64,000 bases of DNA from Meandrina meandrites (taxonomy: Eukaryota > Cnidaria > Anthozoa > Scleractinia > Meandrinidae), in contig OY855915.1 of assembly GCA_963693305.1 (NCBI GenBank), positions 14,231,840 through 14,295,839 of the forward strand, in the 5' to 3' direction. The position numbers were made by a program, and so were the translations under genes. Below are positions 12,201-22,374 of this stretch, in pieces (the stretch's first letter is position 1; the number at the start of each line of letters is the position of its first letter). The notes under the pieces were generated by a model. It was not told where the DNA came from and did no database searches. It worked only from the letters and a program-made list of their open reading frames with translations.

Positions 12201-12720
12201 GAAGCGAATCAAGCGAATCATGAAGAAATGAATTTGACTGATTAGGTTCATTGCAGTGTGGGCACAACCAAACACACGGAGAAGTCGACAGAATGTTGTA
12301 CATTTCAGGTAATATCTCGCAGCACCCTGTGTTCTTATGGAACCACCAGTAACACTGATTGCATTGGATTCCTTCTTGGTCAGCTTTCACTGTTTCGTAG
12401 CATATCCCGCAAGGATAATTCACTTCGTCTCCAGGATTTAATTCAATGTCACCTCCAAGTAGAAGAAGGATGTGAGTTAAGAAAGATGCGCTTGAGCGTA
12501 GTTGTAGTCTGTTCTGCTTGTTCGCAAGTGTGATGTTTCGATGCAGAGTTTCGCTTCCAAGCACTACAGTTGCTTTTGGGTCTACAGGAGAACAAAACCT
12601 AAACTTCTTAACTCCTTGGCTGCTTATATGCTGGTAGCTGATACTGCTGGACCATTTCTGCCTGAGGATGAGGACTAAAAACACAAGAGCGAGCGATGGT
12701 AACAACCGCGTGGTCGCCAT
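9298..12720 (-). pseudogene. LINE polyprotein: signal-like N-terminus, 2A-like motif, PHD finger, APE endonuclease, reverse transcriptase
   Basis: The frame codes for the enzymes of target-primed reverse transcription. From the ATG at 12720: a hydrophobic start (residues 1-23), a 2A-like motif (LLLLGGDIELNPGD, residues 85-98), a PHD zinc finger (C104, C107, C120, C123, H128, C133, C153, C156), then an APE-type endonuclease (about 215-430) with E248, the GDFN motif at 357-360 and SDHD at 423-426. The reverse transcriptase follows, with NYRPISL, the motif-A aspartate in VLDFAKAFD (about 10370), SGVPQGTVLGP (about 10190) and FADDALL (about 10095). One in-frame TGA near 10745, just before GPDNIPSWF, splits the frame; both halves share the same phase. 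The final P of a canonical 2A is D here, so ribosome skipping should be lost. Earlier in-frame TTG starts exist but the ATG is preferred. Confidence 0.9.
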
Positions 12721-12880
12721 TATCGCATATAAGAACAACAAATCATGAATAAATTCAACAAATCATGAGACTGCGCTAGAACACAAGAGCGAGCGATGGT
12801 AACAACCGCGTGGTCGCCATTATCGCATATAAGAACAACAAATCATGAATAAATTCAACAAATCACGAGACTGCGCTAGA
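12681..12880. repeat. Two 100-bp tandem monomers at the LINE 5' end
   Basis: Positions 12681-12780 and 12781-12880 are almost identical direct repeats. The inner copy contains the LINE start codon and first 13 or so codons; the outer copy carries the same ATG on the minus strand. Tandem 5' monomers act as promoters in some LINEs; that role is inferred here. Confidence 0.9.
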
Positions 12881-13079
12881 ACATTTGAACTGGTTTGTCT
12901 TCCAAAACGCTAAAAGTTATATTTTAGCACTAGTACACTTATCGATCGATCGATCACAGATCTTGACCAATTTTCATTTGATTTTGACTTCCCTGCAGAT
13001 AACGTGGTGAAAGTAGTAAGTTTTGAAAGTGACTGGTGATTTCGGCCACAAACGTCAACGAGCAGGTTTAGTAAGTATG

Positions 13080-13935
13080 TATATTTTCACATTTGAATTG
13101 TCATCTTCTGTCGCCCCTTCCTGGCCGCTGATCAATGTTGTCCGAATTTTAGGACTATATTCAAACATTTAAGCCACAACTTTGAAATGGGGAGGGGGTT
13201 TAGAATAAAAAGGCATTTGCTTATTTTTCGAGCGAAGGAATGTTTTTAAACAAAGAGTGTGTTTTAACCCTTTAGAGCGGTTGCTTTGACTTTATGACAA
13301 GAACGAAACTTGAAGTGATTAATCTTTTCAATGCGACCTTTTCAAAGGGCAGTATTTCATTTTTGTTAGTTTGCCCGTTTTAAAACGGCACAATAGAAAA
13401 GTGAGTCTTTTGAACTATTGGTTTTGACATAATAATATTGGGCCTAAAATTGTTCGAGAAAGGGCGGGCGTTCAAAATTATATAAGTAAGATCCTTGATA
13501 ATTCAATGAACAGAGCGTTATATCTTCTGATCTCCTTGTGGTGCTGCTTAGCCGAAAACAGGTTACACCCATAAGCGTTTATCGGTGGGATCAAAGATCT
13601 CAATACAGCACTGGAAGTTAGAATCGGTGGCATAGAAACCAGGAAAGCACAATTCGGAGAGTCCATACCTTGCAATCCAATACACATTTTTCACCCATAT
13701 ATACAAGCACAGCACCTGTGTCCTTGCACACTTTTCGCAGCGTTTCACGAAATGTTAAAAATCGTAAAGAGGCTATAGTGACTACGTCTTTTTGACTACC
13801 TATTCGACCAGAGTTTTTCTCTTTTCGTCAGTGTTCCTTTGCAGAATACTTCAAAACTAACTTGTTTCTTTGCATTTAAGAGTTAAATACCGATGCATTA
13901 TTGGAGCCAAATCTATAGATTTTATCAGAAAGCAA
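13080..13935. repeat. Unclassified dispersed repeat, copy A
   Basis: This segment shares long blocks with 14700-15430 and 17140-17760: a TAGAATAAAAAGGCATTTG block, a T/A-rich spacer with a TATA-like ATTATATAAG at about 13477, and a block at 13515-13870 with a conserved GCCGAAAACAGGTTACACCC. The two full copies of the last block look about 97 percent alike. The minus strand carries short open frames in both copies (13563-13748 and 15110-15295), but no known domain is visible. Confidence 0.75.
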
Positions 13936-14099
13936 CTTAGATGTTAACATTCTTTACTACCAAACTCCTGGCGTGTTGGAAACCTGAGATCCGACAATCT
14001 ACACGGTTTAAAACACGGTTTACATCTTTAAACAAAATAGATTATGATAATCTTTTACAGAAAGTGTTGTAAGCCGATGTAAACCGTCATGTACATGTA

Positions 14100-14215
14100 A
14101 ACCATGGAAGTTTCTCTCTATTTGCCGTAGTCAGCTTTGACAGAGAGTGTTGTAAACCGCCATAAACCGTGGTAGTTTTTCTCTATTTGCCGTTGTCAGC
14201 TTATAAGTTATCTAT
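14100..14215. repeat. Local direct repeat of about 60 bp
   Basis: The phrase TTTCTCTATTTGCCGT..GTCAGCTT plus flanking GTGTTGTAAACCG words occur twice in quick succession. No function is apparent. Confidence 0.7.
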
Positions 14216-14534
14216 GTTAATGCTGAATAACATGCTGAAGACTATTGTTAGCTTTGGCTAGCTATGGAAAAAATTAACACCAGACATCAATCGTGTAGAG
14301 TAAGCCGAAAACTAGAGGAAATTATTTTGAATAACGACGGTGCGTGAAGAAAGAGGCTGTAGGCAGCATTCTCTTTTCTTTTATAAGTACACTCTTTTCT
14401 TTTATAAGAATGTTGTTTTTCCGAACCAGGCTCAATAGTCTTATTTTCCTGCCGATTTTAGGCTGAAAATATTTTTGTGAATATTCTTAGATTATAGCTT
14501 ATAGCTTGTTCAGTGCCTAGATCTGTATACCATC

Positions 14535-15600
14535 TGAAAACCATACAGCTGTATTACATGTACCGTTCATCGAACTGTAATTAGCATCGAACATTTGGCT
14601 AGTGTAGGTTTTAATCGTTTCACTGGCTAGTTTTGCCGTTTAGGGAAAGGAATAAACATATAATTGTATTGTATTTACAGACTTTCAACACACAAAATTG
14701 TATCATTTAGAATAAAAAGACATTTGTTTATTCTTCGAGCGAAGGCATGTTTTCAAAGAATAATTCAATTTTCGGGTGAGTGTTTCCAGAATGTTGAAAC
14801 TTGTTGTCTCGGAGAGTGTTAACTCTTTACAGCTGTTGTTTGACAAGAACGAAATTTGCAGTACTTTATCTTTTCAGTGCGACCTTTTCAAAAGGCAGTC
14901 TGTCACTTTTCTTAGTTTGCGCGTTTCAAAATGGCACAATAGAAAATTGATTTTTTTTTTGCACTTTTGGTTTTTACGTAAATGGAGCTAACATTGCTCG
15001 AGAACGGGTGGGTGTTCAACAATATAAGTGAAAAAAATCGCTGGATAATGCAATGAACAGGGCGTTATATCTTCTGATCTTCTTGTGGTGTTGCTTAGCC
15101 GAAAACAGGTTACACCCATAAGCGTTTATCGGTGGGATCAAAGATCTCAATACAGCACTGGAAGTTAGAATCGGTGGCAAAGAAACCAGGAAAGCACAAT
15201 TCGGAGAGTCCATACCATGCAATCCGATACACATTTTTCAGCCATATATACAAGCACAGCACCTGTGTCCTTGCACACTTAGCGCAGCGTTTCACGAAAT
15301 GTTAAAAATCGTCAAGAGGCTATAGTGACTACGTCTTTTTCAATACCTATTCGACCAGAGTTTTTCTCTTTTCGTCAGTGTTCCTTTGCAGAATACTTCA
15401 AAACTAACTTGTTTCTTTGCATTTAAGAGAAAACCATACAGCCGTATTACATGTACCGTTTATCGAACTGTCATTAGTATCGAACATTTGACTAGTGTAG
15501 GTTTTAATCGTTTCACTGGCTAGTTTTGCTGTTTAGGGAAAGGAATAAACATATAATTGTATTGTATTTACAGACTTTCAACACACAAAATTGTATTATT
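14535..15600. repeat. Unclassified dispersed repeat, copy B, with an internal direct repeat
   Basis: Positions 14700-15430 are copy B of the repeat at 13080. In addition, a block starting AAAACCATACAG at about 14536-14705 (ending in CACAAAATTGTAT) recurs at about 15428-15600, so copy B is bracketed by direct repeats of about 170 bp. That layout resembles a unit with terminal direct repeats, but no retroviral-type coding is seen between them. Confidence 0.7.
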
Positions 15601-15693
15601 GCACAAAATATCTCTGGTTTATTCTGAAAATATTCTTAAAATTTCGCAAATTTCAGCCTCGAAATTCTTATAAGACATATTCTTTTTAAAAAG

Positions 15694-15969
15694 GTGTGTA
15701 GTAAAAAATGCCTGTCTGAAAGGAAAGAAAAGGTGAAAGGTTTTTTTGTATCTCTTGGAGATCTGTTTGAGAAACATGGAGCTGCACAAACAGGCATTTT
15801 GACAAACAAAAGCCACTACAAAGAAACAAGGAGTTTCGAGTACTTAAATTTTCCCGCTAAACTTCAGGCTGAACTCTTTGACGTCACGCATACATTACTA
15901 GCTCCAAGATGGCGGCGTTCAGTTGTCGAATTTTGGGCTACTTTAGAGAAAGATTTCGTAGGGATTTAG
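15694..15969 (+). CDS. Short open frame of unknown function
   Basis: A 91-codon ATG frame with basic, lysine-rich start and no recognisable domain. It could be chance. Its tail overlaps the promoter-like motifs at 15879-15916, which argues against it being a genuine protein-coding gene. Confidence 0.15.
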   Translation: MCSKKCLSERKEKVKGFFVSLGDLFEKHGAAQTGILTNKSHYKETRSFEYLNFPAKLQAELFDVTHTLLAPRWRRSVVEFWATLEKDFVGI

Positions 15970-15986
15970 CGCTCGTTGGATGCTGA
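15879..15986 (+). promoter_or_regulatory. Promoter-like CRE and YY1 motifs with a short ATG frame
   Basis: A perfect CRE palindrome (TGACGTCA, 15879-15886) lies 20 bp before AAGATGGCGGC (15906-15916), the YY1-type initiator found at many animal start sites. The ATG in that motif (15909) opens a 25-codon frame (MAAFSCRILGYF...) that stops at 15986 and carries no clear splice donor. This may be a transcription start region or a relic of one carried by the repeat. Confidence 0.35.
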
Positions 15987-16005
15987 AATTTTGGTGAATA
16001 ACATA

Positions 16006-17310
16006 TTTTTGTATAAACGTTTTATTGGCGTAAAGAAAATAAATGGCCATTCTGGAGTGAACTTCTCCTTTAATTTATATCAGCCGCGCTGCAGCGATAC
16101 CATTTAGCCACCTCGAAATCCCTTGGCTATAACTGACTTCCGCCGGATGTTGAGTGAGATCGAGTGCGCACTCAGTTAATCACCAGTCTATTGTTATAGT
16201 TTAGCACTTGTACACATGTTGATTGATCTATCTCCGATTTTAAAGGTTGGGCCGTGTACTTGTGCTTATTTATCCAATAATTGAAATGTCAAGAATGTGA
16301 TTTTAAGATCAATTTTGAGATTGAAATTAATTATTGAAGCAATCTGAAATTAGCCTATTTACCGTGCATTCGAAGTGTACTTTGATGCTGTAGCATGACG
16401 TCTGTTCAGTTAGACAGTTCATTTCTACAACCAATTTCAAAGAGGCTTTAGACATCGATCTTGCAATAAAGAATTTCATTCAAGACATTTTCATATTTAG
16501 TCATCTTCTGTCGCTACTTCTCCCCGTGATCAATGTTGTCCCAATTTCAGGATTCTATTCAAACCTTTAAGCAACAACTTTGAAAGGGGGAGGGGGGCTT
16601 AGAATAAAAAGGCATTTGCTTATTCTTTGAGCGAGGGCATGTTTTTAAAGAATAATTTTTGTATAAACGTTTTATTGGCGTAAAGAAAATAAATGGCCAT
16701 TCTGGAGTGAACTTCTCCTTTAATTTATATCAGCCGCGCTGCAGCGATACCATTTAGCCACCTCGAAATCCCTTGGCTATAACTGACTTCCGCCGGATGT
16801 TGAGTGAGATCGAGTGCGCACTCAGTTAATCACCAGTCTATTGTTATAGTTTAGCACTTGTACACATGTTGATTGATCTATCTCCGATTTCAAAGGTTGG
16901 GCCGTGTACTTGTGCTTATTTATCCAATAATTGAAATGTCAAGAATGTGATTTTAAGATCAATTTTGAGATTGAAATTAATTATTGAAGCAATCTGAAAT
17001 TAGCCTATTTACTGTGCATTCGAAGTGTACTTTGATGCTGTAGCATGACTTCTGTTCAGTTAGACAGTTCATTTCTACAACCAATTTCAAAGAGGCTTTA
17101 GACATCGATCTTGCGATAAAGAATTTCATTCAAGACATTTTCATATTTAGTCATCTTCTGTCGCCCCTTCTCCCCGTGATCAATGTTGTCGAAATTTCAG
17201 GATTCTATTCAAACCTTTAAGCAACAACTTTGAAAGGGGGAGGGGGGCTTAGAATAAAAAGGCATTTGCTTATTCTTTGAGCGAGGGCATGTTTTTAAAG
17301 AATAATTCAA
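16006..17310. repeat. Tandem duplication, period 650 bp
   Basis: The block beginning TTTTTGTATAAACG at 16006 repeats at 16656, giving two near-identical copies (about 16006-16655 and 16656-17305) that differ at only a handful of bases. The copies end in the GAATAAAAAGGCATTTGC block that also belongs to the 13-kb repeat family. High identity implies a recent event, or an assembly artefact. Confidence 0.95.
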
Positions 17311-17760
17311 TTTTCGGGTGAGTGTTTTCAGAATCTTGAAACTGCTGGTCTCAGAGTGTGTTTTAACCCTTTACAGCTGTTGCTTTGAGAAGTCACGAAA
17401 TGTGCAGTAGTTTATCTTTTCAGTGCGACCTTTTCAGAACGCAGTTTTTCATTTTTCTTAGTTGCGCGTTTTAAAATGGCACAAGAGAAAAGTGGGGTTT
17501 TAGCACTTTTGGTTTTGACATAATAATATTGGGCCAAAAATTTTTCGAGAAAGGGTGCACATTCAACAATATAATTAGGATACTGGATAATGCAATGGTG
17601 ATGCTTAGCCGAAAACAGGTTACACCCATAAGCGTTTATCGCAGGGCTCAAAGATCTCAATACAACACTGCAAGTTGGAATCTCGCAGGGAAACCAGGAA
17701 AGCATATTGCAAAGAGTCAAAACCATGCAATCCGATTCACAATTTTCAGCTATTTTCTAC
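17311..17760. repeat. Unclassified dispersed repeat, copy C (diverged, truncated)
   Basis: It follows the 650-bp duplication and aligns with copies A and B through GCCGAAAACAGGTTACACCC (about 17609) to about 17750, with several small deletions. It then runs directly into the minisatellite. Confidence 0.7.
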
Positions 17761-18610
17761 GTTTACCTTCGTTTACCTTCGTTTGCCTACGTTTAACTTC
17801 GTTTGTCTACGTTTACTTTCATCTGCCTACGTTTGCCTTCATTTGCCAACGTTTACCTTCCTTTGCCTATGTTTACTTACATTTACCTACGTTTACCTTC
17901 GTTTGCCGACGTTTACCTTCATTTACCAATGTTTAACTTCATTTCCCTACGTTTCACTTCGTTTGCCTACGTTTATCTTCGTTTGCTTGCGCTTACCTTC
18001 CTTTCCCTACGTCTACCTTGGTTTGCCTTCGTTTACCGTTGTTTGCCTACGTTTAACTTCGTTTCCCTACGTTTCACTTCGTTTGCCTCGGTTTAACTTC
18101 GTTTGCCTACGTTTAACTTCGTTTGCTTACGTTTTCCTTCGTTTCCCTACGTTTAACGTCGTTTGCCTACCTTTACCTTCGTTTGGCTACGTGTACCTTC
18201 GTTTCCCTACGTTTAACTTCGTCCGCCTACGTTTACCTTCGTTTGCCTACGTTTACCTTCGTTTGGCCACGTTAACCTTCGTTTCCCTACGTTTACCTTC
18301 GTTTGCATACGTTTACCTTCGTTTGGCCACGTTAACCTTCGTTTGCCTACGTTTACCTTCGTTTGCCTACGTTTACCTTCGTTTGGCCACGTTAACTTTC
18401 GTTTCCCTACGTTTAACTTCGTTTGCCTACGCCGACCTTCGTTTACCTACGTTTAACTTCGTTTGCCTATGTTTAACTTCGTTTGTCTACGTTTACCTTC
18501 GTTTGGCTACGTTTACCTTCGTTTGCCTACGTTTAACTTCGTTTGGGTACATTTGCCTTAGCTTACCTACGTTTACCTTCGTTTCCCTGCGTTTAACTTC
18601 GTTTGCCTTT
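17758..18610. repeat. 20-bp minisatellite, two alternating 10-mers
   Basis: More than 40 degenerate copies of GTTTGCCTACGTTTACCTTC, itself two related 10-mers. Because the unit contains no plus-strand stop in any phase, all three forward frames stay open for long distances (one runs 17675-18697, 340 codons of LRLPSFAYVY-type repeats). These are by-products of the repeat; I do not call a protein. Confidence 0.95.
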
Positions 18611-20410
18611 CGTTTTTTTTTCAGAAAATATTCGTTAAACTTTTCGAAAACACTCGAGAGGGGATTCGAACAAAATAGAGAAAAACTCGAAAAATAATCG
18701 AAAATAATTCAGAAAAATGTCGCGAAAAACTTCGGAAAAAGTTGGAAAAAAGGTGAGAAAATAGTTTTTTTCTCAATTCTTTCTCCCTTTTTTTCTCCAG
18801 CATTTTTTTCAAATTTTTTTTCCACCCATTTTTATTAAAATTTAAACACGACATTCTTAACTTTTTCCCCGGTTTTGCATGAATGTTTTTTCCTTTTTTT
18901 TCTGGAGGCTTTTTTTTAGTTTTTCCCGACTTTTCCCGCTTATTTTCTCCGTTTATTTTCCAGTTTATTTTATAGTGTAGAAAAAGTCGACGAGAAAAGT
19001 TTGGAAGAAACGTGAAATAAAAACGATAAATGAAGCTTAGAATAAATTCCCCTGGAAATCGAGAAAATAATCAAAACAAAAATTCGAGAAAAAAAGGCAG
19101 AGGGAAAAAACTCGGTTCTTCCTCTCTAGACTATTTGTGGCCTTTTCTCTTGTTTTTCTCTCCACTTTTATCTCCAATTTTGTTCGCTACTCTTTTCCGT
19201 GAAACTCTTTCCTATTTTTTTCTGTAAAAAAATTCTAAAAAAAAATTAAGCAAAAATCGGGGAAAAAGTAAATTCCAGAAAAGAGTCGGAGAAAAATTAT
19301 GAAAGAAAGAAGAGAAAAAAGTCTTTTTTTGATAATTTCTCACCTTTTTTTTTTCTCCACTTTTATATCCAATTGTTTTTCAACTTTTCTCCTGAAATTT
19401 TTGTTAAATTTTTAAGCGACATTTTTTACACTCTCCCCAATTTTTTGCGTGAACTTTGTTACCTCTTTCGACATTTTTCCGACTTTTCTTCCGAAGTGTT
19501 TTTCCCCATTTTTTCTGCAATATTTTTTCGGAAAGTAGTCGATTAGTAAGTCGGAAACAAAATCAAACAAAAAAAGGAAAAAATTTCGAGCAGTAGTCGG
19601 GAAAATAGTTGGCAGCAACGACAGGAAAAATTCTCAAAAAAGTCGGGAAAAAACTGGAGAAAATAGGAAAGTAAGAAGAAAGAAAAAAAAATTGAGAAAA
19701 AAAGGCACGGAGAATTTGGTGAAAAAGATGAGAAAAATTGGGAAAACGTCCGAAAAATTGATAAAAACGTTGGAAAATATTCATTAAATTGTCCGAAAAC
19801 AGTCGAGCGGAAATTCGAAAAAATAATGAGAAACTCAAAAAATAATCGAAAATAATCTTGAAAAATGTCGCGAAAAACTTCGGAAAAAGTTTTTTCTCGA
19901 GTTTTTCTCGTCTTCTTTCGCCTGATTTTTTCCAATTTTTTCTCTAATTTGAGAAGAGAAAAAGGCGCAAAAAATTTAGCCAAGGAACGGGAAAAAAGTA
20001 AATTGCAGCAAAGAGTGGGAAAAAATAAAAAAGGCGGGGAGAGGTTGGTGGAAAAGTCGAGAAAAAATTGGGAAAACGTCAGAAAAATCGAACTGAAAAT
20101 AGTCGAGAAACTGACGGGAACCGGTCGAGAGGGAATTCGCAAAAACGTCGAGAAAAAATCGGGAAAACCTTTGAGAAAAACTCGAAAAATAATCGAAAAT
20201 AATCGAGAAAAACAGAAGGAAAAGAGTCGGAAAAAATTTAGGAAAAAAGATTTCTCGCCTTTTCTCCTGTTTTTTTTTCTCCCCTTTAATCTCCAATTTT
20301 TTTTCCCAACTTTCTTCCGGAATTTTTTTATCAAATTTTTAACCCGACATTTTCCTTGAATTTTTTCGCGACTATTTTCCATCTTTTTTGTCGGCTTTCC
20401 TCCGACATTT
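18611..20410. repeat. Alternating purine-rich and pyrimidine-rich blocks, higher-order repeat
   Basis: On the plus strand, G/A-rich blocks (about 18620-18765, 18975-19110, 19255-19325, 19540-19885, 19945-20245) alternate with C/T-rich blocks (about 18765-18970, 19115-19220, 19325-19540, 19885-19945, 20245-20410). The core words are GTCGGAAAAA / TCGAGAAAAA and their complements. Longer phrases recur: CGAAAAATAATCGAAAATAA occurs near 18690 and 20180, and ATGTCGCGAAAAACTTCGG near 18717 and 19865. Open frames here on both strands are low-complexity artefacts. Confidence 0.85.
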
Positions 20411-20419
20411 TTACCGACT

Positions 20420-20552
20420 AATGAAGATGATCTTTTTCAACAATGACACGAACATGGGACAAAGAAAAAATTCTGAATCCCCAACGGGAATCGAACCCAT
20501 GGCCTCCCAGATACCGGTTGGGAGCTCTAACCAACTGAGCTACGAGAGACTC
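20420..20552 (-). mobile_element. tRNA-derived SINE
   Basis: On the minus strand: A-box-like GTAGCTCAGTTGG, B box GGTTCGATTCC, then a tail ending in CATTGTTGAAAAAGATCATC. The anticodon arm would need an 11-base loop and the acceptor stem is weak, so it is not a working tRNA. The same tail follows the copy at 21150-21243. Confidence 0.7.
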
Positions 20553-20642
20553 GTGGTGAGCTTGGCCATTTACTAGGTTGATATGTGGGTTAAAAAAATT
20601 TAGTATCTACCTACGGGAGGTGGACACCTGGTGATGAATTAT

Positions 20643-20815
20643 ACCACATCATAGCATTATAACTTGGTTAGCCCAGTTAGCACTCCGGTTAGCCCAGTTA
20701 GCACTCCGGTTAGCCAAACTAGCACTCCGGTTAGCCTAACGAGCACTCCGGTTAGCCTAAGTAGCACTCCGGTTAGCCTACGTTAACTTTGGTTGCTTGC
20801 GGTTAGCCTTTATAT
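20643..20815. repeat. 21-22-bp minisatellite
   Basis: About six copies of a unit like CACTCCGGTTAGCCCAGTTAG, becoming degenerate to the right. Confidence 0.9.
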
Positions 20816-20862
20816 TGGGGTTATAAGATATATATCCAACATTTCCACTTTTCTGGCAGCTA

Positions 20863-20935
20863 GTCCTTGGTAGTTTAGTGGGTATGATTCTCGCTTGGTA
20901 ATCTGACTACCCGGGTTCTAGTCCTCTAGTTGTCA
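20863..20935 (+). tRNA. tRNA-like sequence, probably pseudogene or SINE head
   Basis: The sequence has an A-box-like TGGTAGTTTAGTGG, a proline-tRNA-like phrase (GGGTATGATTCTCGCTT) and a B-box-like GGGTTCTAGTCC. Acceptor halves CAGCTAG and CTAGTTG can pair with one wobble, but a proper T arm and anticodon arm do not form. It is followed by T and A runs. Confidence 0.35.
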
Positions 20936-21149
20936 ACTTTTTTTTTAACTTGAAAAAAAAAAAGTTAAGTGTGATTTATACTTCATGTATGAAGATTTTT
21001 TAAGTCTCGCACTGAAAAAGCTCCGGTAGGTAGATGTTAAAAAGTCCTAACCTGATATGTGACACGCGTCCTGCATACTGCTAGGATGTCGAAATCATCA
21101 ATTGTGTAGTAAATAATAAAGAGGGTAGATTTTAAGCTCGGTGATAAAT

Positions 21150-21243
21150 AATGAAGATGATCGTTTTCAACAATGACACCAGCATGGGACAAAGAAAAAT
21201 TCGGAGTCCCCGACGGGAATCGAACCCATGGCCAAAGCACTGC
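21150..21243 (-). mobile_element. tRNA-derived SINE, 5'-truncated
   Basis: It matches the 3' part of the SINE at 20420-20552, keeping the B box (GGTTCGATTCC) and the same tail but lacking the A-box half. Confidence 0.7.
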
Positions 21244-21389
21244 ACTGGACTACGTGTTTACAATTATCAAACGTCGACCAAAGTAACAGTTTATCGTAGT
21301 TCAGTGGAAGATTTACAGAACAAGCTGCACAGCCCGTAAGACGTGGGGCTCCACATACTACGTTAATAAAGTAATGACTGTTAATCAAA

Positions 21390-22374
21390 ACAACGTATTT
21401 TATTGTAGGAGGGGCATGAGCTTTTTACTCGGCTCTATCAAACTCTAAAATATGACATCATATGACCAATTTAGAACTATTATTTTTAACTGTCTTGGGA
21501 AATCTTATTTTGACATTACGGAAGCAATAGGTCCCGAAAAATAAGATGTGCTGCTGTTAATATTATCGGTGTTGTTGTTTTTTGTTGCTTTATAACTACA
21601 AGGGAAACTATTGGTGTTATGAACGACGACATCTTTCGTATCAGGCGGGTCGTACGCGAACTCGTAATAGTGTTGCAATGTTAGCGCTATTTGTGCCTGT
21701 ATGAGTCAAACGATAAGTATCACGTGATCCACAGTCACTGATCAAGGATACATGTTTTGTTAAAATTAGCGGCACTTATGATCAGCTTTAAGATGATTGC
21801 AAAAGTTATAGCAAAAGGCCCTTTGACGCAAGAAATACTAAAATACACTCGCTGCCTTTTTCGCAAAACCTGATTCAATGTCTCTGGCTATTTCTTATTT
21901 TTATTTTTCCATCCACTGACAATATTGGAATCAAGTTGTTCCTCCGCAACCCACGAACGCCGCCATTCTACCACGTACGCGTTCTTGTGCTGCAAACAAA
22001 AAGTGTGAATAACTAATTAGGCATGTTAACTCAGTGAACAAAGGAACATGCAAACTAACAAAGAGCTAAAAATATCATCTATTCACGATAAAATCAAAAA
22101 GATCAAAATAAAAAAATCAAACTTAAAAATCAATAATCAAAAACCATAATTCAAATTATTCATTTTTTTCAAATAATCGCAAAGGTAAACTACCCTGTTG
22201 AAGGCGTTCGGCTTGTTGAGGGGCAGCGCGAAAAAGAGCGAGTGAAAAATGAGGTGGTGGCTTATGATAAACCGTATTGGGAACTGGATAGCGCTGATTC
22301 AACAAAATTACAGGAAAGGGAGTTTTCCTTCCCGAAAAGAAAACTAACTACAAACACAAACCTAGAAATGAAAC
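21390..22374. other. AT-rich non-coding stretch
   Basis: I see no gene or clear repeat here. Confidence 0.4.

Larger units (their letters stand above)
9165..12880 (-). mobile_element. Nearly full-length CR1/L2-like (Jockey superfamily) LINE
   Basis: This non-LTR retrotransposon retains a promoter-like 5' end made of two 100-bp monomers (12681-12880), a single long reading frame (12720 to 9298), and a short 3' tail. The 3' end on the minus strand is an A/T-rich UTR with a 30-base homopolymer (9252-9281) and ends in a few ATGTAG hexamers (about 9165-9182); short tandem repeats at the 3' end are known for CR1- and L2-type LINEs. I could not identify a target-site duplication. Only one nonsense codon interrupts the frame, so this is the youngest-looking autonomous element in the window. 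Confidence 0.85.

Noticed and set aside
13478..13748. Minus-strand frames of the 13-kb repeat as a protein exon (FPGFYATDSNFQCC)
   Set aside because: Two overlapping frames are equally conserved between copies and copy C breaks both, so coding is not favoured.
17675..18697. 340-codon open frame with LRLPSFAYVY repeats
   Set aside because: It is a by-product of a 20-bp minisatellite that has no stop in any forward frame; overlapping frames are equally open.
19543..20382. 279-codon minus-strand frame rich in F, S and K
   Set aside because: Low-complexity T/C-rich sequence; frames on both strands look alike and no domain is visible.
20420..20552. A functional tRNA gene on the minus strand
   Set aside because: A and B boxes are good, but the anticodon loop would be 11 bases and the acceptor stem is poor; the shared tail with 21150-21243 shows that it is a SINE.
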